From positions 253,746 to 317,745 of the forward strand of contig NOKP01000025.1 of the NCBI GenBank assembly GCA_002682825.1: a stretch of DNA of 64,000 bases, read 5' to 3'. A program made the position numbers and the translations under genes. The DNA comes from Neonectria sp. B-13. Taxonomy: Eukaryota; Ascomycota; Sordariomycetes; Hypocreales; Nectriaceae. Below the pieces are notes generated by a model that was not told the origin of the DNA, searched no databases, and saw only the letters and a list, made by a program, of their open reading frames with translations. The first letter of the stretch is position 1. Each line of letters starts with the position of its first letter. This document shows, in pieces, positions 10,191 to 21,063 of the stretch.

Positions 10191-11654
10191 CTATACAATC
10201 AACGCCTCGATCTCCTCGCTCGTGAAACCGAACAAATGCAACAAGTCCAGCAAGTTCTCCCCGTTCAGGCGCGCGTCCGCCTCCATCTGCACTCGCGGCT
10301 TGGCGTTCCAAGCAACTCCTAGGCCGGCCTTGTCGAGCATGAGGAGGTCGTTGGCGCCGTCGCCCACGGCCACGACCTGTGACATGTCAATGCCCTCCTT
10401 CTTGGCAATTTCCACGAGGTAATCGCGCTTGCACTCCTTGCCGACAATGACGCCTTGGACCTCGCCGGTGAGCTTCCCATCCTCGATGACCACCTCGTTT
10501 GCGTGCGCGTAGTCAATGCCCAGCTGCCCGGCGAGCCAAGCAGTCAAAGGCTGGAAGCCGCCAGAGAGGACAGCCGTCTTGACACCCAGGCGCTTCAAAG
10601 CCCTGATCAACTCCGGGACTCCCTTGGTCACGTCCAGCACGGGCTGGAGATCCTTGAACATGGTGGCGGGGAGTCCCTTGAGGAGAGCAACACGCTCGCG
10701 GAAGGACTCCTCAAACTCCAACTCGCCCATCATGGCACGGTGGGTGATTTCCGCAACACGCTTCGGCAGGCCCGGGGGCTCCTTGACCGTGTCCGCAAGG
10801 AGGTCAATGACCTCCTGGGTGATGAGAGTGCTGTCCATGTCAAAGACGACCAGGCGCGGGTATCTCCTCCAAACGGCATCTTTCTGGAGAACGACGTCGA
10901 CATTCCACTCCTGCTCGAAGCGGTAGATCATCTCGTGTTTCCGCAAATCGTCCAGGCTGAGATACTGGGGAGACGGGATGGGGGACAAGGTAAGCTCGAC
11001 GATGCGCGGGTGTTCGTGGTTGTCCAAGCACCGATGCGACGAGTACGGCTCGCAGGCATCCCGCTCTTGGGGAAACGTGGACATGAGATGAAGAAAGGAG
11101 GCGACGCAAAGCGGGGAGATGTAGGAGCCGTAGATGTGGTCCAGCTGCTCGGACTCCTGCGTCGGCGGCTCCAGGGGGAACTCATTGAAGTCGTCGGTCG
11201 GCGCGAGGTTGGCGGGCAGCGCCTCGCTGCTGTCACTGAACGAGGTCTTGACGGGCGAGTTGCTCCCAGCGTTCTTCCCCTTGTAGAACAGAGTCGCGAT
11301 CAGGCGGTCCGTCTTGTCGCCGGGAGCAGGCGCGCAGTTGGGGTGGGAGTAGGCATGGCTCAACCCGCTGTCCACGACGGTAGGGGGGTTGTCCTCGGAC
11401 GGGATGCCATTGAAAGGCAGGATGGGCTTCGTCTGGGGCGCGGAGGCATTGCCCGCATCCTCAACCACGGTGTCGATGCCCTGGAACTGTTCCGGTTGCC
11501 TGGGAGGGCGATACTGCTGGTGGTCGCTCAGGTAGGAGGAGCTGCTCCTCATCGAGCTCGTGAGTTGCGGGCGAGCAGCATTGTGTTTGGCGGGGCTCGC
11601 GTTGTCTGCCATTGTTGCGAAGCGAAGCGGGGGGTCGGGTTTTGTGTTGCTCAA
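10191..11654 (-). CDS. SER2: Phosphoserine phosphatase with long N-terminal extension
   Basis: Intronless frame of 487 residues. The C-terminal half, from about residue 270, is a HAD phosphatase: motif I FDMDSTLI with the Asp nucleophile, a SGGF motif, and GDGANDLLML binding Mg2+. This enzyme removes phosphate from O-phosphoserine in the last step of serine synthesis. The first 260 residues are extra compared with yeast Ser2 (309 residues in total): a Ser/Pro-rich stretch, then a region (DRLIATLFYKG, HIYGSYISPL, RIVELTLSPIP) that could be a regulatory, ACT-like module, though I cannot confirm that. A second Met 14 residues in (MADNASPAK, at 11612) may be the real start. It is divergent from PAPS reductase, with 2.35 kb between the starts. 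Confidence 0.92.
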   Translation of the reverse strand: MSNTKPDPPLRFATMADNASPAKHNAARPQLTSSMRSSSSYLSDHQQYRPPRQPEQFQGIDTVVEDAGNASAPQTKPILPFNGIPSEDNPPTVVDSGLSHAYSHPNCAPAPGDKTDRLIATLFYKGKNAGSNSPVKTSFSDSSEALPANLAPTDDFNEFPLEPPTQESEQLDHIYGSYISPLCVASFLHLMSTFPQERDACEPYSSHRCLDNHEHPRIVELTLSPIPSPQYLSLDDLRKHEMIYRFEQEWNVDVVLQKDAVWRRYPRLVVFDMDSTLITQEVIDLLADTVKEPPGLPKRVAEITHRAMMGELEFEESFRERVALLKGLPATMFKDLQPVLDVTKGVPELIRALKRLGVKTAVLSGGFQPLTAWLAGQLGIDYAHANEVVIEDGKLTGEVQGVIVGKECKRDYLVEIAKKEGIDMSQVVAVGDGANDLLMLDKAGLGVAWNAKPRVQMEADARLNGENLLDLLHLFGFTSEEIEALIV

Positions 11655-14004
11655 GACTGGCCGGATCGCGCGGGGGAGTCAGAGCCGACAGAGGGAACGG
11701 CGAGCTCTACACGGCGAGACAGGGCGTTGGAAGAGGAAGCGGGCAGATCCGTGCGAGGCCGCGGGTCGAGCGAAGCCACAAAGACGAACCGAGGAGGCCA
11801 AAGTGTCGATCTCAAAGAATCGGGTTGATGAGTGATTGTGTCCCGGGCGATTCCCTCAGCGGCCAGCCCCGCCAAACCGTTGAACCAGGTTTGGGTGGCT
11901 CGTGCGGCTATCAGGTCAGGTTTGGTGCAAGTGATTGGTCCACAGGACGCTCTGAGCATCTGCAGGTGGCCATGTGCGAAGTCGCCCGTTGCCGGTCTCA
12001 GGCCCGTGCTTTGTCTTCATGGAACGAGGAACGAGGAAATTCCGACGTCATTGTTGTGCGATCACAGAACTCACAGGTGTCTACGATACGATCAACCGTT
12101 TTAGCTGTGAGATCCAAAATGCCCGCCTGGCCTGTTCGCTCAGGTAGTGCCGATGAGGAACAGCCTACGAAAGAGACACGCGTCTGTAATCATGGTGATG
12201 ACATACGAACCTCGTTGGAGAATATCAAAAGAAGACGAAAGATCTAGCACCCTCATCGTTTGATGATACAAGGCGTTGTTGGAGATGGAATCATTCCCCA
12301 GCTGCTTAACAATTGAGCCAGGCGGCAGTCGTAGTGACTAATCCGGTACTGCTAAGGTAAGCACGGAGTTAAGGCAGAATTTCGGAAGAGACTGTGGATC
12401 TCGGGCTGCCGCCGAGGACCGTGCCATGCCGCCTCACTCAGAATAAGAGGGAAGCGTCAAGTGCGGAGCAACGTTTATCCATCCCCTCATTTTCCGCTCT
12501 ACCCACAGAATACGGCTGGGTTGCCCCGGTGCCTTGCATCGGCACCTCGGCAGTCTCCCTGTCTCGGTCGGGCTGTCGGCGGCTAGCAAGCGAGATGCCG
12601 CAACGACCTCACCGTCCGGTTGCCGTCCGATGGACGAAGTCTCCGAGCGAGCGTCCTCATAGGCGCATCACATCAGATCCCGCAACCAGCAACCGGACGC
12701 CGGACAGTCGAGGCCTGGACCCAGATGAGTGTCATCGTGCTTGGAGGAGTGGCGACTGGCGAGAGCCCGGCATGAGTGAAATTCTGGACTCCAGCATAGC
12801 ATAACTAAGGTCCGCCAAGCCCAGGCCGGTGGCGACACCGCATGAGTCTCTTGCGACACCACCAAAACGCCGGCCAAATACGCAACACAGGCCTGCGATG
12901 GCATGCTCGCGGGGAAGACGCCCTCGTGCCCTTTTGCCTTTCATAAAGAGAGGAGAAAGACTCTCGGCTCCACGATCCCACCATCCCACGCTTCCGAGTC
13001 CAGTCCCACGCCCTTGATCGATGATACCACAGCAGCATGGGCCGTGGCCACCGCGGATCTTGTATCTTGCAAGCGAGACCAACTTCACAAATCACAAACC
13101 TTCCACGATGAGATCATCTCATTTCCAATGCCGCCCGACGCCAGGGCCCATTTCTAAGCAAGGTCCCAGTGATCCCAGGCTCTCTCCCGCCGTCCACTCC
13201 CCTCCCCGTCCCATGAAATCCCTTCCGATGGCGCCGTGAAAAAACCAACCCACGCCCACCAAATAAACAAAGCGAGCACGGGGGTGTCCGGCTGTGCAGC
13301 GTAGAAAAAGTAGAAAGGTACTCGCTACCTCCGGCTCGGCGGCTTTGTAGTACTGCGGTTGCTGCCGACGGCGCGGCGAGCCAAGTCCTGGCGACCAGCC
13401 GCTCAGTTGAGGCCCGGCGTGCAGACCAATCAGCCGTAGCGCCCGCCATCGCGAAAGGGATAGCGTCGATGATGTGATCGGTCCCAGACACAACTCAGAG
13501 ACTGACAATTCTCATGGCGGCGATGGCGCAATTGCATATCCCCTCTTATTCTTGCCCAGCGCATCAAAGGCACCGTGGACCATCGTAGCTTTCGGGCCCG
13601 GTTGGCTCAATGCATCCGTTTCCCCAATTACTAAGGCTGCCTGGAACGGGGGGGGTGCGGGCGGTCGCCCGGGGCTTAACATGTAAGCCCCCCCTTCACC
13701 AGCATAACTGGGCTCTCTTAAAGAATTCGACTGTCCTCGCTTGCTTTCGTGCTCGTTGCTGTCATCACATCATTGCCAACTTCTGTCTTCCCATCGTGCT
13801 TCGTCCTGTGTCCTATAACGAGTCAGCACACTGTTTGCGTCATCGACAGCCCCCTCCGTGCCCATCCCATCTCTCACCTCGAGACCCCCGGCTTTCATAA
13901 CTCAAGCCCCTCTCCTGGGACACTCTCCTCTTCACACAACCCAAGCCTCGAAAACCCTCACTCAAAAACCATTCCCCCGTGGTCACCCTCCCTCAGCCGC
14001 CACG
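11655..14004. other. Divergent promoter region, SER2 / PAPS reductase
   Basis: 2.35 kb without a convincing gene. The last 250 bases before 14005 are CT-rich, like fungal leaders. A near-match to the CYS3/METR sulfur-regulator site, ATGAGATCAT, is at 13108-13117. The many open frames here are short, mutually overlapping and without recognisable content. Confidence 0.5.
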
Positions 14005-14961
14005 ATGCCAGCCACTATCACCCAGTCATCCTCCCAATCATCCTTTCAGGAGATCAAGATGGAGTGTGAATCGGGTTATGCCTCAGGGCACTCGTCCGAG
14101 TACTCTTCGCCTTCATCGTCGACTACCCTCCCCCAGGTCTCTCTCACCAAGGCCCACATCAACCACCTCAACAACATGCTGGAACCCATGCACCCCATGG
14201 ACATCCTCCGCTTTTGCAAGATCATGTTCCCCAACCTGTACCAGTCGACCGCCTTCGGCTTGACCGGCCTCGCTACCATGGACATGCTCTCCAAGATCCA
14301 GGCTGAGCAGCCCGACTCCCCGACCGTCGACCTCATCTTTCTGGATACCTTGTATCACTTCGATGAGACCCATCAGCTCATCGACCGCGTCAAGGCGCGA
14401 TACCCCAACGTCCCTGTCCACATCTACAAGCCCGACGGCGTCGACACTGTCGAGCAGTTTGAGGAGACTTATGGCAAGGACATGTACCAACACTCATCCG
14501 AGATGTACGACTGGATCGTCAAGGTCGAACCTCTCCAGCGGGCTTACCAGGAGCTCAAGATCGCCGCCGTCCTCAACGGTCGACGACGATCACAGGGCGC
14601 TGCCCGTGGATCTATCCCCATCATGGAACTCGATGATGAGCGAGGTGTTGTCAAGATCAACCCCATGGCCACTTGGTCCTTCACTCAGGTCAACAACTAT
14701 ATCAAGGAGAACAACGTGCCATACAACGCCCTCCTCGACCAAGGATACAAGTCCATTGGCGACTGGCACTCGACCGTCCCCGTCGGCGACGGCGAGGACG
14801 AGCGTGCCGGCCGATGGAAGGGCCAGTCCAAGACTGAGTGCGGCATCCACAACAAGAAGTCGCGGTACTCCGAGTTCCTCGCCGAGATGGAGCGCAAACA
14901 ACAGGAGGAGCAACTGGCTACCGCCCTGGAAAAGGTGGCCGTGGCCCAGACCGTCTCGTAG
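14005..14961 (+). CDS. MET16: Phosphoadenylyl-sulfate (PAPS) reductase
   Basis: Intronless, 318 residues. I chose the ATG at 14005 (context GCCACGATGCC) rather than the upstream in-frame ATG at 13858, because the extra 49 residues are low-complexity leader. The protein has the adenine-nucleotide alpha-hydrolase fold: GLTGLATMDML, LIFLDTLYHF, then GRRRSQGAARG for PAPS binding, and near the C-terminus KTECGIH with the catalytic Cys. There are no CC...CxxC iron-sulfur ligands, so it is a thioredoxin-dependent PAPS reductase rather than an APS reductase. It reduces PAPS to sulfite in sulfate assimilation in the cytosol. The Ser-rich N-terminus (about 60 residues) is longer than in yeast Met16 (261 residues). 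Confidence 0.95.
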   Translation: MPATITQSSSQSSFQEIKMECESGYASGHSSEYSSPSSSTTLPQVSLTKAHINHLNNMLEPMHPMDILRFCKIMFPNLYQSTAFGLTGLATMDMLSKIQAEQPDSPTVDLIFLDTLYHFDETHQLIDRVKARYPNVPVHIYKPDGVDTVEQFEETYGKDMYQHSSEMYDWIVKVEPLQRAYQELKIAAVLNGRRRSQGAARGSIPIMELDDERGVVKINPMATWSFTQVNNYIKENNVPYNALLDQGYKSIGDWHSTVPVGDGEDERAGRWKGQSKTECGIHNKKSRYSEFLAEMERKQQEEQLATALEKVAVAQTVS

Positions 14962-15524
14962 TGTACACTTGTACGGGAAGGCGTATGTCTTGATGATGAT
15001 TTGATGAATGCGGCATTGTATCAGGCGTTATGGGATAAAACTGGTCGAGTTGACAGTTGGGATCGGTCAAATAAGGGCACTAGCATCGGGATTTCGTCGT
15101 TTGGCGTTGGGTAAATCAGCTGGCCGGGGTTGCAACCGGGTTAGCAAAGCAAGCAAGTAGCTGCACCATAGTATAGACAATACACAAGAAGAATGGATCA
15201 TAAACAACTCCCCTGGGCGTCCCACTCTGTGATATGGTCTCGTTGTCAATGGTCGATGGAGGTTGGATTTCGATTACGGCCAGGATCACGAGATTGGAGC
15301 CGCAAGTGCGCGTCCAGAGTACGTATTGCTACCCCGCGCTGATAAGGCTGTGTTGGCCGTCTAACATCCGTCCAGCCAAATCTCCACCACCTAGCGATAC
15401 TCGACTAACTGTGCCTTTGGCTGGCCCCTCTCCCCTCATGCCCCTCCAACGATAATCGCAGCGCACCAAAATCTCAGCCTCGTGACCGCACTAACAACAA
15501 ACCGGAGCTCCAATCCCCCTTACA
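14962..15524. other. Intergenic region, PAPS reductase to TYW3
   Basis: 3' flank of the reductase and promoter of TYW3. No gene or repeat is visible. Confidence 0.55.
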
Positions 15525-16585
15525 ATGCAGGGCCTCGCTGCGGCCGCGCCCGCATTCGTGGAGAAGAAGAAGAGGATCCTCGACCAGCTCGCGGTCCCGA
15601 GCGCCGACTACGCTGATGCGTCGCCCAAGGGCTCTGTAGACGTGGGCATCCGCGACCTCATCGACGAGATCAACCAGGCCGCCGGGATCGTCACCACCAG
15701 CAGCTGCGCAGGACGGGTCAGTGTCTTCCTCGAGGGCCGGCGCGTGGTTGATGCAGACGCCGAGGATGAGCAAGTAGCGGGCGTGGGTGGCAAGGGCGCG
15801 GGAGGAACGTGGTTGTTTGTCTCGCATGACCCGGTGCCAGAGGATAAGAATGAAGACGCGGACTGGGCTGGCGTTCTAGGACTGGCAGAGTCGGACGACG
15901 CTCAGGGTGTGGTGGAGGTGGTCAAGGAGAGGAGACTTATTCACTTCAAATTTGAGGCCATGGTAAGCAAGCTCGTCAAGTGTCTTTACTCAGCCTGAGA
16001 TAGACAGACAAACCGAGGGCTTCCGTGATATGAGATTACTCGACATGATGCTGAGACTTCACGTAGATCCTCCATGTCCTCACTGCATCTCCAGAGCATG
16101 CCCAATTGCTCCTCCGATGCGGCCTCCAGGCTGGCTTCCGCGAGTCCGGCGCTATCAACCTGCTCCCCAACGGCAAGGACGCCGCCACACCCTTGGTCGC
16201 CATCCGCTCCATGGGGCTTGCCTTTGAGTCGCTCGTCGGACAACAGGTCAACGGGAGCCGCCGTCGTCTCGTCTCGCCTGAGTATCTCCAGACGCTCGTC
16301 CAGATCGCCAACGAGCGCTTCGCCGAGAACACGAAACGCATCGAGCGGTTCCGGGCCGCGTTCCGCGATGTCGTCAGCGGTGTCACTGCCCCGAGGCTGA
16401 ACCCGGAGGGCAACGAGTGGGAGGATCCGGCTGCGAGGCGAGAGAGGAAGCGCGCTGAGGGGTTGAGAAAAAAGGCTGAGCGACAGGCCGAGTTGCAGGC
16501 TGGACAAGATATGGACACAGGGTCGAACAGTGAAGCTAGGGGGTCAGAGGCTGAATGGCAAACAGGGCCGCCCCTGGGTCTATGA
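15525..16585 (+). CDS. TYW3: tRNA wybutosine-synthesising protein TYW3 homologue
   Basis: Exons 15525-15962 and 16067-16585 (intron 104 bp, GTAAGC...ACGTAG) give 318 residues. The N-terminal half carries the hallmark GIVTTSSCAGRVSVFLEG and WLFVSHDPV; across the intron, FKFEAMILHVLTAS continues into GLQAGFRESGAINL and VAIRSMGLAFESLVG, all in the order of the TYW3 family. TYW3 is the SAM-dependent N4-methyltransferase of wybutosine formation at G37 of tRNA-Phe. The C-terminal 50 residues are a charged, Arg/Glu-rich extension. It converges on MIC19 with 171 bp between stop codons. A UTR intron cannot be excluded. Confidence 0.92.
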
Positions 16586-16756
16586 GTCTCTTCGTACATT
16601 GTCTTCTGTATGCAGCTTTTACCGCCGCCGATGCCGTAATGTACACGCACATGCCGGTCCCGCCACCGAAACCATCTCCATCTCTATAGGATCCCAAGCC
16701 CCGGAACCACCAGGTGGGCAACTTTTCCCCCTTTCTGGGCTTCCTCCTCGTTATCT

Positions 16757-17398
16757 TTAAGCCACCACCTTCTCCACCCAGCCCTTCTCGAGCTTCTTGA
16801 CCTCGGCCTTGAAGTTCTCCACCTCCTGCCAGCAGTCGAGCGGCCGTCGGTCGTTCTCCCGTAGGCACCGGACGACCTCGCTGCGCGCGCGCTCGACGGT
16901 ATCGGGCAGAGGACGGACCTGCTTGCGCGCCTCGAGCTTCTTGCGCATGTCCTCAATCTCCTTGCTGACGGTGTAGTTCGAAGGGCCCTCGTCGGCCTTG
17001 AACTCGGCGGCGGCGAGTTTCTCCTGGGCGACCTTGAGCGCCTCGGCTTCCTGCTTCTGCAGCTTCTTGAGCTCCTCAGCCACGCGGGCCTGGATCTGCT
17101 GCTCGACTAACTTGGAGCGGGAGGCATCGGTCTAAGGGGACAAGAACACCGGAGAGTTAGCTTTCCGTGCTCCGAGAGCTGGAACTGGCGGTCGAGATGC
17201 CGTCGGGAAGGGGTGAATTCACCTCGCTGCTGGACTGGAGGGAGTCGACGAGATCTTGTGAGAGGCCATTCGGCGCTGAGCTGTTTATTGACACGCCGTC
17301 AGTTGTCCATTGGAGCTAGGATTGGGGTTCTGGGGATCGGGGGGGGCGTACGCCTTCCACACGTGTGCGGAGACTGGTTTCGACTCGGCGGAACCCAT
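16757..17398 (-). CDS. MIC19: MICOS complex subunit Mic19
   Basis: Reconstructed from three exons, 17398-17352, 17280-17223 and 17131-16757, with introns of 71 bp (GTACGC...AACAG) and 91 bp (GTGAAT...CCTTAG); all phases agree and give 159 residues. The N-terminus MGSAESKP has Gly2 and Ser6, the pattern for N-myristoylation, as in Mic19/CHCHD3. Exon 2 gives LSQDLVDSLQSSSE, then a long charged coiled coil (ARVAEELKKLQKQEAEALK), and a C-terminal CHCH-like region with one CX10C pair (Cys at about 124 and 135). Mic19 sits on the intermembrane-space side of the inner membrane and links Mic60 to cristae junctions. The second Cys pair of a full CHCH domain is absent, which is also true of yeast Mic19. 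Confidence 0.88.
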
Positions 17399-18097
17399 TG
17401 TGTCGGGCGCAATGGCTGTTCAACGGATGTTCAATGGCGGCTCGTGATAGCCGTCTGGAAATTTCCGGCGTTGTTCGGGAGCATCACGGAGCAGCGAGTG
17501 TGGCTGCCTTAGGCTACAATACCTGGGGCGCGCCGTGCGCCATCTGGCCGAGGTGAGCGCCGCCGCATGTGGCTGAGCATAACGGCGTGTGGCGCGCCTC
17601 ACCTTGAGCAGACCGAAATGTAACGACTCGCTGGACAAGCTCACCGAGCATCAGGTCATTTTCGCTTGCCATCAGATGAGATCTGGTAGATACGTAGATA
17701 CTCGATCCTGTCCGTGCAGGTTTTACAAGGCGACACGAAACGATCCTTTCAACTACCGAATCGCGAGCCGTGGAGGGATGTGAGCAGGTGGCGGGCAGGT
17801 CCGGCAGTCGACCTGACGAGAGGTCTTAGAGAATGGGCTGAGGGCGATGAATTGCTGACGATGATATCTCGGGGAGCAAATCAAAAGTGAGACAGCAGAG
17901 CCCGGGTCAGCCTCGACTTTGCTCTATGTCCCCATGTTAATTGGTCCTGGGTAGGCGTGAAGGATCCTGGGTGGTTGACGACAACGGGCAATGGGAGCAT
18001 GACTCAAGGCTAAGCAAGACGAAGACCACCACACCCTCGACCACAGTCTACGACCAAACCTGCGACCACACTTGCACACCTATAACCAACCACCGCT

Positions 18098-18220
18098 ATG
18101 ATTAACCAAGCATCCAAGATAGGCGACAAAGCTGTTTCCTCTTTGAGAAACACGGCTGCGGCCGCTCGTGGGGACCTGTCATCTTCCCAGCCCTCCGCAG
18201 GCGCGGAAACGAGTACGTAG
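18098..18220 (+). CDS. Possible small ORF, 40 residues
   Basis: ATG in context CCGCTATGA, preceded by a CA-rich leader of fungal type. It encodes MINQASKIGDKAVSSLRNTA and then AAARGDLSSSQPSAGAETST, Ala/Ser-rich with an amphipathic-looking start. A possible splice donor GTACGT lies at 18213, just before the stop, so it could be the first exon of a longer gene; I could not fix a second exon. No family recognised. It may be chance. Confidence 0.22.
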   Translation: MINQASKIGDKAVSSLRNTAAAARGDLSSSQPSAGAETST

Positions 18221-18801
18221 GCTGTAGCCGAGCATGTCGAACGCCTAGTCATTTTATCTGCGACATGCTAGAGGCTTGTCGTTCGATATTCATCTTGGCT
18301 CTTCTGCAGAATTCTCGAAAAAAGGATGCAGAGCCTCGCAAGTCATCGGCCCATGCCAGAAGCGGTGGTGTTCCGGCATGGCGGTGGAGGTGGGGGCGTC
18401 CGTCACTCCGTCCGGGTTGCGTGGATGCAAGTGAGGTCGAAATCAATTCCATCAACCACAGGCCGCGATTCTGTTCGGTGAGCGGGCCAGGAGCCCCTGG
18501 ATAAAGATGACGGGCTGTTACAAGGCCACCGTGGGCGTCAAGCCCTCCCGGCGATGAGGATGACAGATCCATCACCCATCATTACTGTCTCCCGAACAGT
18601 ACTGGCTTGTGCCATGGTGTTGTCTTGGCGAGAAGGGAAGCCTGCCCAGGTGTTCGGAACGAGAGTGGACGACTGGGGTTGCGAGAGTCTGGAACACCTG
18701 AACAATGGGAATTGGGAAGATCGAAGATAGTTCAGATGGATTTGACCCAGGATCAGTGAGCCATTGACCACTGACGATTGCCCATTAACCGTGGACCCAT
18801 G

Positions 18802-18836
18802 ATTCGTGATCCGTGATCCGTGATCAATGATCCATC
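18802..18836. repeat. Short tandem repeat, 7-bp unit ATCCGTG
   Basis: Five consecutive 7-bp units: ATTCGTG, ATCCGTG, ATCCGTG, ATCAATG, ATCCATC. Two are identical and the rest differ by one to three bases. It lies in noncoding DNA. Confidence 0.75.
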
Positions 18837-19935
18837 GCCGGCACGCTGGGATGTCTCACGACAGCAGGTCAGCAGCGTCAGGTCATTCTTCGTGCGCATG
18901 TGCGTGCGGAAAGGCATCAAGCATGACGGGATGACGACAGAGAGCCATCGAGAGTCGTGAAAAGTCGCGCCTTTCGTGCTACCAGCAGAGACATGCTGTG
19001 GCGCCGATGAACACGGTTCCATTCCGGGATTGGGTCCACCGGATGCCTCCTGTGATGCCCACGGCCACCTCGACTTTGTTTGCTGGCGGCTGGGTCGCGG
19101 GGCATCGAGTGGTTGAGAGACGTTCAAGTGTCCACTGGCCGGAGGCCGACGGTTTGCTACGTGGTAGGCTGCATGCATCCGCCAACCAGTCCCGCGTAAG
19201 CCTTCCCCTGAAAGGCAGTGGGAGAATCAGGGCCTGCAGGACCACAACCCCCTGAAGCCAAGCCCGTGGTTTCAGGAGCTGCACAACTCCGGACTGGTCG
19301 CTGAGTGGCCAGTGAGCGACGACGCCGTTCCGCCGGGGGGCGAGAACTGAGATCGCTGGGGAGATCTGTGGTCCTATAGGCCGAGCCGCCCGGAGGCCTT
19401 TCGCGGTGAACCCCTGCTGTAGGCCCTGGGTAGTGCGGCGCGGATCGGGCTCTGGAGGCCAGTGGCGACGCCAACGGCCAGACCAGCACCAGAAGCGACG
19501 AGATGCAAGCGCTTCGGGGGCTGTGGTTCGCTGGGTCTCAATGCTGTGCAGCTGCGCCGCGTTTGTGACTACGAGTCGAGAGGGCCGGCCGGTGGGAGTT
19601 AATGGGAGCTATGCGAAGGAGCATTAGCCAACCAGGGACCCAGGTATTCATGGATCCAAACGACATTCCCAGGGGAGGCCCCCCCTGGACCGCCACGCGA
19701 ACCCCCGCTCCAAGGAAGACGTCGAGTTTCGTAGGGAGAGAGAGAGACCCGGAAGTTCGCAAGGGCATTGCGGCATTACAGAGCTTGCTAATGGAGGATC
19801 TGCGAGCCCAAGGATCCATCCGTTCAGTGCTGGGTCCCGCCAAGAGGCGCCGGCGCAGTTGTCAACAGGGGCACAGCACAGGGGGGGAAGAACCTACCTG
19901 AAGGATGAATGAATGACAGGAAGACAGGAAAGGCC

Positions 19936-19959
19936 GAGAGAGAGAGAGAGAGAGAGAGA
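19936..19959. repeat. GA microsatellite
   Basis: About twelve uninterrupted GA units between 19936 and 19959, in the MIC19/ferric reductase intergenic region. Confidence 0.9.
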
Positions 19960-20710
19960 CAGCTGGGCCAGGGTCCGAATACTTGGGCTGCATGCATGCT
20001 GGCGGTGCCGCCGTAGGTAGTACCCACGTCCTGTACTATGTACTATCGGGTGCTTGCCTCTCTCTCCACCGAACTTATTATCACGACGCTCGCACCCGCC
20101 ACCCCCGGCAGCGGTCTCTCATCTCTCTCCCTCGTGTGTCGTGTGTCCAGTGTCCAGTGTCTTACTTGGCTTCTGCCCTTCTTTTTTCGTTTCGATCTTC
20201 GAGACATTTCTGTCCGGGGCTGGTTGGTCCGATATTGTGGCCATTACCCGGTTTTCTTCATTCTTGCCCAGCTTTCGGCTTCTTCGTCGCCCGCTGCTGA
20301 TCGTCATCGACCCGTCCCAGCCGCCCGCCAGCTGTTTGCACCCGCGTCACTTGGCTGCCCGCTGCCCGCTGCCAGCTGCCCAGCACTTCGTGTTTTGTTT
20401 GCCTGAACTGGCATTCTTCATAACAAACCACTTCTGCCGCCTGTTGGGTTTCTTGCGGTTCCCTCCTTTCGAGTGTTGCCGCGGACGCCTCTCCAAGGCA
20501 CTCAACTCACACTCACTCTCACCTTGACCCTTACATTCACTTGCCCTGGTCGGCTTCGCTCGCGATACTTTCCACATCCAAATTGGGATCACCGCCAGTA
20601 TTGAACCAAACATCCACAGAAACCAACCCGAATCTGGTATTCGAAACAAATCACCGTCATCAACTTATCGTTCTGCCTGGAGCGACAACCATCTTTCCCG
20701 TGGTATCGTC

Positions 20711-20724
20711 GTGTGTGTGTGTGT
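20711..20724. repeat. GT dinucleotide run
   Basis: Seven GT units about 340 bp upstream of the ferric reductase ATG, probably within its leader. Confidence 0.85.
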
Positions 20725-21063
20725 CTTCGCCTTTGATTCATTGCCACCACGACTATCCACTGAACACCTGCGTCTCCGAACAAGACCTTTCTTTCTTTTC
20801 ACCACCACCGAACACCTGCTGCCGATCGCCAAAGCATGTTCTGAGCACCTGAACATACGACAAGGAACACGACGTCTTGGCCACGGCCGCTTGTTCTCGT
20901 GTGCATTGTTCGGAGCTTCCCAAGTTTATAGTCGCACCTCCCGACTCAACCACTTCTGGTTTTCTTCACTCTCTTAAAGTGGTTTCCGATTTCACCATCA
21001 CCAAAAAATCCTCCTTCCTGACCGACCGCTCGTTCTCTCAACTTTTCACAACCTTTCGCAACC

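Larger units (their letters stand above)
17399..21063. other. Long divergent intergenic region, MIC19 / ferric reductase
   Basis: 3.7 kb with no firm gene. It holds a possible 40-codon ORF (18098), a 7-bp tandem repeat (18802-18836), a GA microsatellite (19936-19959) and a GT run (20711-20724). The last kilobase before 21064 is CT-rich and looks like a long transcribed leader of the ferric reductase, possibly with upstream ORFs. Other open frames look accidental. Confidence 0.5.

Noticed and set aside
10455..11828. 457-codon plus-strand frame
   Set aside because: Antisense to phosphoserine phosphatase; no motif, same low-information composition.
12310..12420. Stretch that at first looked like a 5S rRNA or structured RNA
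   Set aside because: It lacks the conserved 5S internal promoter and closing helix; no tRNA boxes either.
13858..14004. 49 extra N-terminal residues of PAPS reductase
   Set aside because: Low-complexity Pro/Ser leader in frame by chance; the ATG at 14005 has the better context and fits the family better.
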